NCBI GenBank assembly: GCA_002314945.1 | Contig: DCHV01000041.1 | Location: forward strand, 1-33,432 | Direction of reading: 5' to 3' | DNA: 33,432 nucleotides | DNA from: Prevotellaceae bacterium UBA1743 | GTDB taxonomy: Bacteria > Bacteroidota > Bacteroidia > Bacteroidales > Bacteroidaceae | Shown: piece after piece, positions 6,497 to 14,197 of the stretch | Layout: each line of letters opens with the position of its first letter | How positions within the stretch are numbered: position 1 is the stretch's first letter | Position numbers and translations under genes: made by a program | Notes under the pieces: model-generated | Told to the model about the DNA's origin: nothing | Database searches by the model: none | The model's input: the letters and a program-made list of their open reading frames with translations, nothing else

Positions 6497-6529
6497 TTCG
6501 CAATCCCTTCGCAATCCCTTCGTAATCCC
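6497..6529. repeat. Three 11-bp tandem repeats
   Basis: TTCGCAATCCC (6497-6507), TTCGCAATCCC (6508-6518) and TTCGTAATCCC (6519-6529), followed by a partial TTC. The 11-bp period is about one helical turn. It lies ~205 bp upstream of ugd and ~120 bp upstream of its candidate promoter. It may be a regulator site or a slippage product. Confidence 0.8.
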
Positions 6530-6647
6530 TTCTAATTGAGTAATGGAGGATTCAACGTTTTCTCTATGGGGCGAAAAACAATTTGGAGTTAAAGATTACA
6601 GTTGAATTGAAGAAAAACCACAAAAACTTTTTTGTAAATCGATAAAA

Positions 6648-6655
6648 TAATTTTG
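6648..6655 (+). promoter_or_regulatory. Candidate -7 box for ugd
   Basis: TAATTTTG matches TAnnTTTG and lies 79 bp before the ugd start. The nearest upstream TTTG (6631-6634) is only 13 bp away instead of 19-21, so the promoter is not full consensus. The palindrome at 6665-6684 begins 9 bp downstream, close to the expected transcription start. Confidence 0.4.
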
Positions 6656-6664
6656 TTGTTTCTG

Positions 6665-6684
6665 CGTTTACTAATGTGTAAACG
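6665..6684. promoter_or_regulatory. Operator-like inverted repeat CGTTTAC-N6-GTAAACG
   Basis: A perfect 7-bp inverted repeat with a 6-bp spacer (CGTTTAC 6665-6671, GTAAACG 6678-6684). The total length of 20 bp suits a dimeric helix-turn-helix regulator. It sits just downstream of the candidate ugd -7 box, a repressor-like position. As RNA it could form a small hairpin in the leader. Confidence 0.6.
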
Positions 6685-6734
6685 TTACCCGGAATGGTGG
6701 GTGTATGTGATGGTGAAAAAATTATTAGTCATTT

Positions 6735-8099
6735 ATGAGAAATTTTGAAGATATCAAGGTGGCAGTTGCTGGTACAGGCTATGTGGGCCTGAGTATAGCA
6801 ACTCTGTTGGCACAGCATCATTCGGTTGTTGCAGTTGATGTCATTCCTGAGAAGGTGGAGATGATAAACAAACGAATCTCGCCCATTCAGGATGAGTACA
6901 TAGAGAGGTATTTTGCAGAGAAAGAACTGGATCTGACTGCCACCCTCGATGGAAAGGCTGCCTATGCGGATGCTGACTATGTGGTGATTGCAGCTCCCAC
7001 TAACTACGATCCTGTTAAGAACTTCTTCGATACGCATCATATCGAAGATGTGATAGACTTGGTGATCAGCGTTAATCCGGATGCTGTAATGGTGATCAAA
7101 TCCACCATTCCCGTGGGCTATTGCCGTTCGCTCTATGTAAAGTATGCCTTGCGCTTCATGACTGATCCTGAGTTGAATGGTTCGACAGGCTCACCACGTA
7201 GGCACTTTAACCTGCTTTTTTCTCCCGAGTTCTTGCGCGAGTCGAAAGCCTTGTATGATAACCTGTATCCTTCGCGCATCATCGTGGGTTACCCAAAGAT
7301 GCTTCCTTCAGGTGAGGAAAAGAAGTGGGACGAGGAGAATGCCGCCATTAATGCAATAGGCAATCCTGAAGCAGAAGCGTATGCCAAGACCTTTGCTGCT
7401 TTGTTGCAGGAAGGTGCTATCAAGGGGAATATCGACACGCTCTTTATGGCACTCAAGGAGGCAGAGGCAGTAAAGTTGTTTGCCAACACTTATCTTGCCC
7501 TTCGCGTATCGTACTTCAATGAATTGGATACTTATGCAGAAGTGAAGGGACTCGATTCTGCTGCCATTATCAACGGCATCGGACTTGATCCCCGTATCGG
7601 TATGCACTATAATAACCCAAGTTTCGGATATGGCGGCTATTGTCTGCCTAAGGACACCAAGCAACTGCTGGCTAACTATACCGATGTGCCACAGCAAATG
7701 ATGTCGGCAATCGTTGAGTCGAACCGCACACGTAAGGATTATATTGCGGATGCAGTCTTACGCAAAGCAGGCTACTATGCGGAAAATGCATCATGGGATG
7801 CAAGCAAAGAGCAGAACTGTGTGATTGGTGTTTATCGCTTGACTATGAAAAGCAATTCAGACAACTTCCGCCAGAGTGCCATTCAGGGTATCATGAAGCG
7901 CATCAAGGCCAAGGGAGCTGAGATTATCATCTACGAACCCACCCTGGCAGATGGTGAGTCGTTCTTTGGAAGCAAGGTAGTAAATAATCTGGCGGCCTTC
8001 AAGGCTCAGAGCAAAGCCATCATTGCCAACCGCTTCGATGAATGTCTGAGCGATGTGGAAAATAAGGTCTATACAAGGGATATATTCCGAAGAGATTAG
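6735..8099 (+). CDS. ugd: UDP-glucose 6-dehydrogenase
   Basis: Oxidises UDP-glucose to UDP-glucuronate with two NAD+, feeding capsule and other surface polysaccharides; cytoplasmic. The N-terminal Rossmann motif is VAVAGTGYVGLSIA (residues 8-21). KSTIPVGY (122-129) and FSPEFLRESKALYDNLYPSRIIVG (from 162) are family signatures, and the catalytic Cys lies in FGYGGYCLPKDTK. The length, 454 aa, exceeds the ~390-420 of many homologues. One extra piece is about 18 residues around 139-158 (FMTDPELNGSTGSPRRHF) and coincides with a REP-like palindrome in the DNA; another, about 20-25 residues, lies after IIVG (YPKMLPSGEEKKWDEENAA). Both are in frame and fall outside the recognised catalytic motifs, so the enzyme is probably active. 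A terminator follows at 8126-8166. Confidence 0.93.
   Translation: MRNFEDIKVAVAGTGYVGLSIATLLAQHHSVVAVDVIPEKVEMINKRISPIQDEYIERYFAEKELDLTATLDGKAAYADADYVVIAAPTNYDPVKNFFDTHHIEDVIDLVISVNPDAVMVIKSTIPVGYCRSLYVKYALRFMTDPELNGSTGSPRRHFNLLFSPEFLRESKALYDNLYPSRIIVGYPKMLPSGEEKKWDEENAAINAIGNPEAEAYAKTFAALLQEGAIKGNIDTLFMALKEAEAVKLFANTYLALRVSYFNELDTYAEVKGLDSAAIINGIGLDPRIGMHYNNPSFGYGGYCLPKDTKQLLANYTDVPQQMMSAIVESNRTRKDYIADAVLRKAGYYAENASWDASKEQNCVIGVYRLTMKSNSDNFRQSAIQGIMKRIKAKGAEIIIYEPTLADGESFFGSKVVNNLAAFKAQSKAIIANRFDECLSDVENKVYTRDIFRRD
7163..7193. repeat. REP-like imperfect palindrome inside ugd
   Basis: The left arm TGATCCTGAGTTGAA (7163-7177), loop TGG and right arm TTCGACAGGCTCA (7181-7193) form an imperfect hairpin. 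TGGTTCGACAGGCTCACCA is a form seen in dispersed palindromic repeats of many bacterial genomes. It falls exactly where the Ugd protein has extra residues compared with its family, between VGY and the FSPEF motif. Confidence 0.6.
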
Positions 8100-8125
8100 C
8101 AAATCGCAATATAAAAAACCTGAAT

Positions 8126-8166
8126 AAGCCGTACTCAGTAATGTGAAGTTGCTGAATACGGCTTTT
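8126..8166 (+). terminator. Rho-independent terminator after ugd
   Basis: Arms AAGCCGTACTCAG (8126-8138) and CTGAATACGGCTT (8152-8164) pair with one mismatch around a 13-nt loop and run into TTTTAT. It lies 27 bp after the ugd stop and separates ugd from the dapA cluster. Confidence 0.85.
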
Positions 8167-8182
8167 ATATTTTGTCTTTTCT

Positions 8183-8213
8183 TTTGTAGTCACGTAGTTT
8201 TTCTGTAATTTTG
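8183..8213 (+). promoter_or_regulatory. Consensus promoter of the dapA-kdsA-kdsD cluster
   Basis: TTTG (8183-8186), a 19-bp gap, then TAATTTTG (8206-8213): a full match to the Bacteroidetes -33/-7 promoter. It lies 34 bp before the dapA ATG and after the ugd terminator, so the cluster has its own transcription start. Confidence 0.85.
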
Positions 8214-8247
8214 CATTCGATTAGGATATCGCATAATATAATTAAAG

Positions 8248-9135
8248 ATGGCATATAACAAATTCAAAGGGTTGGGTATCGCATTGGTCACTCCCTTCAA
8301 TCCAGATGGAAGTATAGATTTCGACAGTCTGGCTCGTTTGGTGGAATATCAGATAAAAGGCGGAATCGACTTTTTCTGTATCATGGGTACAACAGCCGAG
8401 ACACCTACTCTGACCACTGAGGAGAAGAAAATACTGAAGAATTTTCTGGTGGAACATATCGCAGGTCGTGTACCTATCCTGATGGGATGTGGTGGAAACA
8501 GTACGGCTGGTGTGTTGAATGACCTGAGGACGAATGACTGGACGGGTATCGATGGTATCCTGAGCGTATGTCCGTATTACAACAAGCCATCGCAGGAAGG
8601 ACTGTATCAGCACCTGCGTGCTATCGCCGAGGAAAGTCCTGTTCCTGTGGTACTCTACAATGTTCCTGGACGTACCGGAGTGAATATGACTGCCGAGACG
8701 ACTCTGCGACTGGCCAACGATTGTGAGAATATCGTTGCCATCAAGGAGGCAAGCGGAAATATCACGCAGATGGATGATATCATAAAGAATAAACCGGCGA
8801 ATTTCGATGTGATAAGTGGTGATGACGGTATCACCTTCCCCTTGATTACCTTAGGTGCTGTGGGTGTGATAAGTGTGATAGGTAATGCGCTTCCCGCTGA
8901 ATTCAGCCGTATGGTACGACTGGCTCTGAAGGGCGAGTATTCCTCATCCCTGACGATTCATCATAAATTCACGGAATTGTTCAAACTCCTCTTTGTCGAT
9001 GGTAATCCAGCCGGTGTAAAAGCGATGCTCTCGGAAATGGGACTGATACAGAATCAACTGAGACTTCCCCTTGTTCCCACCCGGTTGAATACCATGGAGA
9101 AGATTAGTCAGATAGTACGCGAATTAGGGTATTGA
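8248..9135 (+). CDS. dapA: 4-hydroxy-tetrahydrodipicolinate synthase
   Basis: Condenses pyruvate with aspartate semialdehyde in the diaminopimelate/lysine pathway, supplying peptidoglycan and lysine; cytoplasmic tetramer. The sequence has GTTAETPTL (47-55, the GTTGE-like pyruvate site with Ala for Gly), YNVPGRTG with Tyr137 and Arg142, and VAIKEASGN with the Schiff-base Lys166. The arginine in the YNVPGRTG motif favours this enzyme over N-acetylneuraminate lyase of the same fold. Length 295 aa is normal. The stop at 9133-9135 lies 8 bp before the kdsA ATG, so it leads an operon with the Kdo genes, linking peptidoglycan precursor and lipopolysaccharide core synthesis. Confidence 0.92.
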   Translation: MAYNKFKGLGIALVTPFNPDGSIDFDSLARLVEYQIKGGIDFFCIMGTTAETPTLTTEEKKILKNFLVEHIAGRVPILMGCGGNSTAGVLNDLRTNDWTGIDGILSVCPYYNKPSQEGLYQHLRAIAEESPVPVVLYNVPGRTGVNMTAETTLRLANDCENIVAIKEASGNITQMDDIIKNKPANFDVISGDDGITFPLITLGAVGVISVIGNALPAEFSRMVRLALKGEYSSSLTIHHKFTELFKLLFVDGNPAGVKAMLSEMGLIQNQLRLPLVPTRLNTMEKISQIVRELGY

Positions 9136-9143
9136 TACTGAAT

Positions 9144-9935
9144 ATGACGCAAGAAGCCATGAAACCTGTGATTATCGCTGGCCCCTGTGTGATTGAGAGC
9201 ATGGATATGCTACACGAGGTGGCCAAGGAGCTGGTACGTTTGCGCGAGAAATATGCGGTAGATCTCTATTTCAAGGCTTCCTATGACAAAGCAAACCGTA
9301 CGAGTCTGCATTCCTATCGGGGCCCTGGAATGGAAAAGGGACTGGAGATGCTACAGGAGATAAAAATGACCTATCACCTGCCCATCTTGACAGATATCCA
9401 TGAGAGTTGGCAAGCACAACCTGTAGCTGAAGTTGCCGATGTGCTACAGATTCCAGCTTTCCTGTGCCGACAGACGGATTTGCTCGTAGCAGCTGCACAA
9501 ACGGGACGTATCGTAAACATCAAAAAGGCACAATTCCTCTCTGGAGCAGATATGCAATATCCTGTGGAGAAGGTTAGTGAAGCACGTGTACAGGCAGGAT
9601 TGAAGGATGAGAATGATTCTGTCTGGTTGACAGAGAGAGGGAATATGTATGGATACAACAATCTTTCGGTAGATTTCCGTAACTTGTCGGATATGAAACA
9701 ATTCACTTCAGTGGTGATAATGGATTGTACTCATAGCGTACAGAGGCCAGGCGCTGCCGGAGGAAAGACGGGTGGCAACAGAGAGTTCGTGCCCTCTATG
9801 GCTCTTGCTGCCAAAGCCTTTGGAGCATCAGGCTATTTCTTTGAAGTACATCCAGATCCTGACCATGCCCTGAGCGATGGTCCAAATATGCTCTATCTGA
9901 AAGATTTAGAGAATGTAGTCCTATCGTTGTTATGA
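9144..9935 (+). CDS. kdsA: 3-deoxy-8-phosphooctulonate (Kdo-8-P) synthase
   Basis: Joins phosphoenolpyruvate and arabinose-5-phosphate to make Kdo-8-phosphate for the lipopolysaccharide inner core. Diagnostic blocks are GPCVIES, FKASYDKANRTSLHSYRGPG, TDIHESWQAQPVAEV, LQIPAFLCRQTDLL and FEVHPDPDHALSDGPN. Cys15 in GPCVIES, His in MDCTHS, Glu in FFEVHP and Asp in LSDGPN fit the four metal ligands of metal-dependent KdsA; the E. coli type has Asn in place of that Cys. I chose ATG 9144 (263 aa). A TTG at 9132 would overlap dapA, and ATG 9159 is a possible shorter start that still keeps the whole GPCVIE block. It ends overlapping the kdsD start (ATGA). Confidence 0.94.
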   Translation: MTQEAMKPVIIAGPCVIESMDMLHEVAKELVRLREKYAVDLYFKASYDKANRTSLHSYRGPGMEKGLEMLQEIKMTYHLPILTDIHESWQAQPVAEVADVLQIPAFLCRQTDLLVAAAQTGRIVNIKKAQFLSGADMQYPVEKVSEARVQAGLKDENDSVWLTERGNMYGYNNLSVDFRNLSDMKQFTSVVIMDCTHSVQRPGAAGGKTGGNREFVPSMALAAKAFGASGYFFEVHPDPDHALSDGPNMLYLKDLENVVLSLL

Positions 9936-10888
9936 AGAGTCAATACAGGGAAATAGCGGAACGATGTCTGAAGGACGAGGCACAGGCTTTGATGAGCCTG
10001 ATTCCTCAGTTGGATGACAACTTTGATGCGGTAGTAGAATTGATTCTGCATTGCAAAGGAAAAGTGATCCTGACAGGGGTGGGGAAGAGTGGCCATATAG
10101 GTGCGAAGATAGCTGCCACCCTGAGCAGTACGGGTACTCCTTCCTTCTATATCAGCCCCTTGGACGTCTTTCATGGCGACTTGGGTGTGATGACATCTGA
10201 TGATATTGTAATAGCAATCAGCAACAGTGGTCAGACGGACGAACTGCTACGTTTTGTTCCGTACCTGGTAGAAAGACATATTCCCCTGGTAGGGATTTCC
10301 GGTAATCCAAATTCATTATTGGCACAAAATGCAGATTATCATATCAATGTACAGGTGAATGCCGAGGCTTGTCCCTTGAATTTAGCTCCCACGAGCAGTA
10401 CCACGGCCCAGTTGGCAATGGGGGATGCCCTTGCCTGTGCTCTGATAGAGGCACGTCATTTCAGCAAACGTGATTTCGCCCGTTTCCATCCAGGAGGTTC
10501 GCTTGGTCGCAGATTGCTGATGAAAGCAAGCGATGTGATGCGTACCGATGACCTGCCCATCATATCACCCAAGATGAAGTTGGGAGAAGCGATTATTCAG
10601 ATAAGTATCGGAAAACTTGGGCTTGGAGTAGCTGTAGGGGAGGACAACAGAATCGTAGGTATCATCACCGATGGCGATATTCGCAGGGCTACACAACGTA
10701 ACCAAGATCGTTTTGCCAGTGTGCTGGTGGAGGAGGCAATGACTCTAAACCCCGTCTGTGTACGCCCCGAGATACGTATTAACGAGATATTGAAGATCCT
10801 GCACGAAAGGAAGATTCATGCTGTACTGGTGGTGGATGAAGCACATCACCTGATGGGTGTGGTAGATAATTTCCGCTGTATGATATGA
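9932..10888 (+). CDS. kdsD: Arabinose-5-phosphate isomerase (KpsF/GutQ family)
   Basis: Converts ribulose-5-phosphate to arabinose-5-phosphate, the substrate of the kdsA product encoded just upstream. The N-terminal SIS domain (about 35-170) has TGVGKSGHIG with Lys52, DVFHGDLG with His81, and AISNSGQTDELL. RFHPGGSLGRRLL near residue 190 is typical of the family. Two CBS domains follow (about 205-318, opening with ASDVMRTDDLP and EEAMTLNPVC). The length of 318 aa is standard. The start overlaps the kdsA stop in ATGA and the end overlaps the next start, so translation of the three genes is likely coupled. Adjacency to kdsA supports the Kdo role rather than the sugar-alcohol role of GutQ. Confidence 0.95.
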   Translation: MKSQYREIAERCLKDEAQALMSLIPQLDDNFDAVVELILHCKGKVILTGVGKSGHIGAKIAATLSSTGTPSFYISPLDVFHGDLGVMTSDDIVIAISNSGQTDELLRFVPYLVERHIPLVGISGNPNSLLAQNADYHINVQVNAEACPLNLAPTSSTTAQLAMGDALACALIEARHFSKRDFARFHPGGSLGRRLLMKASDVMRTDDLPIISPKMKLGEAIIQISIGKLGLGVAVGEDNRIVGIITDGDIRRATQRNQDRFASVLVEEAMTLNPVCVRPEIRINEILKILHERKIHAVLVVDEAHHLMGVVDNFRCMI

Positions 10889-12126
10889 TGTCATACTGCC
10901 GTTTCGTATTCCTTCTCATCCTGATAGGTTGTTCCCTTTCTGTAGCAGCAAAGGAAACATCTTCTGAGCGTACGTTAACACAATTTCGCGCGATGAACCT
11001 GCCTTATTACGAGGGGAATGACATCACCTTGCTGCCATCGGGTGAAATCAAGTTTCGCGATATGATGGAAAGGATGCGACAAGCAAAGCATTATATCCAT
11101 GTGGAGTACTTTAAATTCAAGGTGGATAGCATCGGTACGGCCTTCTTCCGTCTCTTGGGTGAGAAGATGCGCGAAGGGGTAGAGGTTCGGTTTATCTACG
11201 ATGGATATGGTACACGTCACAGCAACGACACGGAGGTGTTTGATGCCTTTGTGGATAGTGTTCGAGCAACGGGTATGCCCCTGTATGCCTATGATCCGAT
11301 GCGTTTCCCGTACGTAAACCATGCATTACACAGAGATCATCGAAAGATAGTGGTAATAGATGGTGAAATGGCTTATATCGGGGGGATGAATGTGTGTGAC
11401 TATTACATCCATGGCAGACCCGAGTTGGGAGAATGGCGCGATATGCAGGTGCGTATAGAGGGTCCTGCCGTAAAGGAACTGGAACACATTTTCTCCGTGA
11501 TGTGGTACGATCAGACCAAAGAGGTGCTGGAATTGAATAAAGCCTACGATTGCGACATGTCCGTGAAAGGGAGTGTCCCCATGGTGATAACGGATCGCCA
11601 ACCCAGATATCAGAGTTCGGTGATGCGTGATACGTATGCCGTAGCCATAGATAATGCCGATTCGATCGTGCAGATTGTCAACCCCTATCCTATGTTGGTG
11701 AGAAAGGTGAAGAAAGCGCTCGATCGTGCCTTGGAGAGGGGGGTACGTGTAGAGATCATGGTATCAACGACCTGTGACAACAAACTGGTTCCCGAAATAG
11801 TGGCCATCGAGATGCGTAAACTGTTGCGCAAGGGAGCGCATGTCTATTATTATGACGGAGGGTTCCATCATACCAAGGTGATGACGGTAGATGATACATA
11901 CTGTACCGTGGGGAGTACGAATCTCGATGGTCGTTCACTTGTCTTCGACTTTGAAGTGAATGCCTACATCTTCCATCCAGAAGTCACACTTCGCTTCAAA
12001 GAAATTTTTGAACGAGATAAACGCGAACATTGCAAGGAAGTTACGCTAGAGAACTTCAATCAACGCTTTACTCGAAAACAAAGACGAATAGGGAAAATGA
12101 TGAGACCCGTGAAATTCTTTATGTAG
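10885..12126 (+). CDS. Phospholipase D-like / cardiolipin synthase-like protein
   Basis: A PLD-superfamily enzyme with two HxK(x)4D motifs: HRKIVVID followed by GEMAYIGGMN (about residues 151-168) and HTKVMTVD followed by DTYCTVGSTNLDGRS (about 331-352). This pair is typical of bacterial cardiolipin synthases, which transfer phosphatidyl groups to make cardiolipin. The first ~22 residues are a hydrophobic segment ending SLSVAAKE, best read as a cleaved signal peptide. It lacks the two N-terminal membrane helices of the ClsA type and so resembles ClsB/ClsC or a secreted phospholipase. The start ATG overlaps the kdsD stop. The 3' end overlaps the convergent TPR gene by 8 bp. Phosphatidyl substrate is inferred from the family. 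Confidence 0.85.
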   Translation: MMSYCRFVFLLILIGCSLSVAAKETSSERTLTQFRAMNLPYYEGNDITLLPSGEIKFRDMMERMRQAKHYIHVEYFKFKVDSIGTAFFRLLGEKMREGVEVRFIYDGYGTRHSNDTEVFDAFVDSVRATGMPLYAYDPMRFPYVNHALHRDHRKIVVIDGEMAYIGGMNVCDYYIHGRPELGEWRDMQVRIEGPAVKELEHIFSVMWYDQTKEVLELNKAYDCDMSVKGSVPMVITDRQPRYQSSVMRDTYAVAIDNADSIVQIVNPYPMLVRKVKKALDRALERGVRVEIMVSTTCDNKLVPEIVAIEMRKLLRKGAHVYYYDGGFHHTKVMTVDDTYCTVGSTNLDGRSLVFDFEVNAYIFHPEVTLRFKEIFERDKREHCKEVTLENFNQRFTRKQRRIGKMMRPVKFFM

Positions 12127-14197
12127 GGCTATGCAGAAAGGTGTCGCGCATCAATGCAAAATCCTGCAGGGAAATCCCACGTTGTGAAAGCTTGTTCCAA
12201 TCGTTGAGATAATAGAAGGAAGGATCGGATGAGTCTTTTTCGTGTTCTTTCAGATACACCCCGACATATTCCCGATAGAGTGATACGGCTCGATGCCATT
12301 CCCCTCTGATAAATGCAATATGGCCTGCAAGAAGGTAATCATTAAAGGCTTTCTCTCCAGGTAGGGAAATCAATTTATCGGCGTATTTCCATGCATTATC
12401 CATCCGGTCGGATTCCCAATAACACCGGATGATGTAACGTAAGGTGAAGAAGTCACCAGGCAATTTGTATTCCATTTCGAAGAAATACTGCAGGGCCTTC
12501 TCAAAGTTGTCCTGACGATAGTAACATAAGGCCAATTCCTTGATATAGGAAGTTTTATCAGGATTCAACCGTATCAATTTGAGAAGCACTTGCTCCTGCT
12601 GTTCGTAGTTTTGTGTACGGTTGAGGCAAGTCTGTAGTGAGGAAAGAATTTCCTCATCACTATCATCGAGAATCGATGCCTGCGTGAAGGCATAGATTGC
12701 TGCAGAATCATTCCCACACTTGAGGTGACAGGTAGCTTCCATCTTCAGGAGTTCGGCAGTAGCTCCCAAGTCATGAGTGACATCTTTGATGAGAGGTAAG
12801 GCTTGTGCGTGTTCACAATATCGCATCAATAGTTTGGCAAAACGTATCTTGCCTTGAGCCGTGAGATGAGACTCTATCTGGGGTAAATGAATCAGTTCAG
12901 GGAAAGGACTGAAGGGGTCGGCAAACTCCTGTGACCAGGGAGATAAACAGGTGAGGCGAAAGAGATTACGCAACCAACACGTATGGGGAGAGTAGGGGAT
13001 TCTATGTACATCTGTTCCACCGAAGTGTTCAAGAAGCTGGTCTTGCACTTGTTGGGGGAACATCTTTTCGTTGTGCTGTATCAGAAAAGAGAATGCATAC
13101 TGGTCGTTGTCACATTCGAACATCTGACGGATGACGGACGAAGAGAGAAGGGTTGACCCTGCATTCTTTTTTTCTGTATTCGATACCGTACATTCGGGAC
13201 GCTCTATATCGAAGGGTGCCATCCAATGACAAACACGCTGGAAGAAAAAATCCTTGCGGCCGATAGCCATACTGTGTGCGTGAAAATCCACACAATCTTT
13301 GCGCCAACGATTCAGCTGACGAATATGCTTATCCTGGCTTTCTTCTTCCTCGTCTGAAGACGATTGAGAAGCATCCACATCGGATTTTAACAGTTGGTAG
13401 ATAGCCTCTTTCTCCATCTTTTTCTGGATGGAAATGCTCTGAGGAATGATGAATGAGTTGCGAAGAAACTCCTCCAACTCGGAAACAGCTCTCTCTGGGA
13501 TGTCTTTATTTAGCTCGGGAAGAAAGGAGAGTAAGGAAGTGTATTTTTTGGAGAGAAGCGCGTATGCACATACCCCTTGTGCTCGTATGGCCTCTGTTTC
13601 ACTATCGAGAAACAATCGAAGGAGAACCCATTTCTCTTCGTCGAAATATTCCCAACTGGATAGAAATAAAGCCGAGAGCAGGTATCGCTGGAAATCCACA
13701 TCCTGAGAGTCTATGAACTCGAACCACAGAGCGGTATCCTTGGGAATGAATGTGGGGGAAGTCCAGAGATAGTCGAAGAAGCTATCCTGTATCTCGAATC
13801 GTCGTGTTGTATCTTTAACTTCCTTCCACAGAGTGAACAAAGCATCGGCAGAAAGTGGTTGGGGTGCGTTTTTCTGTAGGTGATGATAGGTAGTGGCATA
13901 GATATCCCGTCCATCATTGATGCGCCAACAACGATGAGTAGCCTGGAGCGTATAGTAGATGTTACGCGCCAATTGAATCTGTATCTGCTGACGATTGTCG
14001 TCATTTCCCCCATGGCTGAGAAAACTGAGCATGGAATCGTAGTTTTGCTGCAAGGTATGAGCTTGATGTGACAATTGCTGATTGTCGCATTCCGAGGTTA
14101 GCGCCAATAGACAGGCAAGGGCATCGGAGAGCTGGAAACGTGAGAGTGCCTGAGTTGCTTCCTCTCTCACAGCATTGAGCGTGTCAAGATCCATCAT
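12119..14197 (-). CDS. TPR-repeat protein
   Basis: A 692-residue protein without signal peptide or membrane segment, likely cytoplasmic. The N-terminal ~440 residues are helical and not recognised. They contain an acidic, Ser-rich stretch near 279-288 (SSSDEEEESQ), probably a linker. From about 450 to 670 the sequence reads as tetratricopeptide repeats: alternating A/L/Y-rich helices such as DKTSYIKELALCYYRQDNFEKALQYF and FNDYLLAGHIAFIRGEWHRAVSLY. TPRs bind partner proteins; the partner is unknown. The start overlaps the stop of the lipoprotein gene upstream (ATGA), and together with pgk they form one transcription unit. The stop lies inside the end of the convergent PLD-like gene with no terminator visible, so the two transcripts may run into each other. 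Confidence 0.8.
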   Translation of the reverse strand: MMDLDTLNAVREEATQALSRFQLSDALACLLALTSECDNQQLSHQAHTLQQNYDSMLSFLSHGGNDDNRQQIQIQLARNIYYTLQATHRCWRINDGRDIYATTYHHLQKNAPQPLSADALFTLWKEVKDTTRRFEIQDSFFDYLWTSPTFIPKDTALWFEFIDSQDVDFQRYLLSALFLSSWEYFDEEKWVLLRLFLDSETEAIRAQGVCAYALLSKKYTSLLSFLPELNKDIPERAVSELEEFLRNSFIIPQSISIQKKMEKEAIYQLLKSDVDASQSSSDEEEESQDKHIRQLNRWRKDCVDFHAHSMAIGRKDFFFQRVCHWMAPFDIERPECTVSNTEKKNAGSTLLSSSVIRQMFECDNDQYAFSFLIQHNEKMFPQQVQDQLLEHFGGTDVHRIPYSPHTCWLRNLFRLTCLSPWSQEFADPFSPFPELIHLPQIESHLTAQGKIRFAKLLMRYCEHAQALPLIKDVTHDLGATAELLKMEATCHLKCGNDSAAIYAFTQASILDDSDEEILSSLQTCLNRTQNYEQQEQVLLKLIRLNPDKTSYIKELALCYYRQDNFEKALQYFFEMEYKLPGDFFTLRYIIRCYWESDRMDNAWKYADKLISLPGEKAFNDYLLAGHIAFIRGEWHRAVSLYREYVGVYLKEHEKDSSDPSFYYLNDWNKLSQRGISLQDFALMRDTFLHSPT

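Larger units (their letters stand above)
6395..6734. other. Intergenic region upstream of ugd
   Basis: These 340 bases contain no supportable gene. They hold the 11-bp tandem repeat (6497-6529), an AT-rich stretch, a TAATTTTG promoter-like box (6648-6655) and a perfect 7-bp inverted repeat (6665-6684). The segment just after 6394 may be degraded remains associated with the deleted transporter gene. Confidence 0.5.

Noticed and set aside
7177..7359. Plus-strand frame beginning MVRQAHH inside ugd
   Set aside because: This is a reading frame often produced by the REP-like palindrome itself; ugd is clearly the coding frame.
9132..9143. TTG start of kdsA overlapping dapA
   Set aside because: ATG 9144 is in the same frame, avoids the overlap and leaves the whole GPCVIES motif intact.
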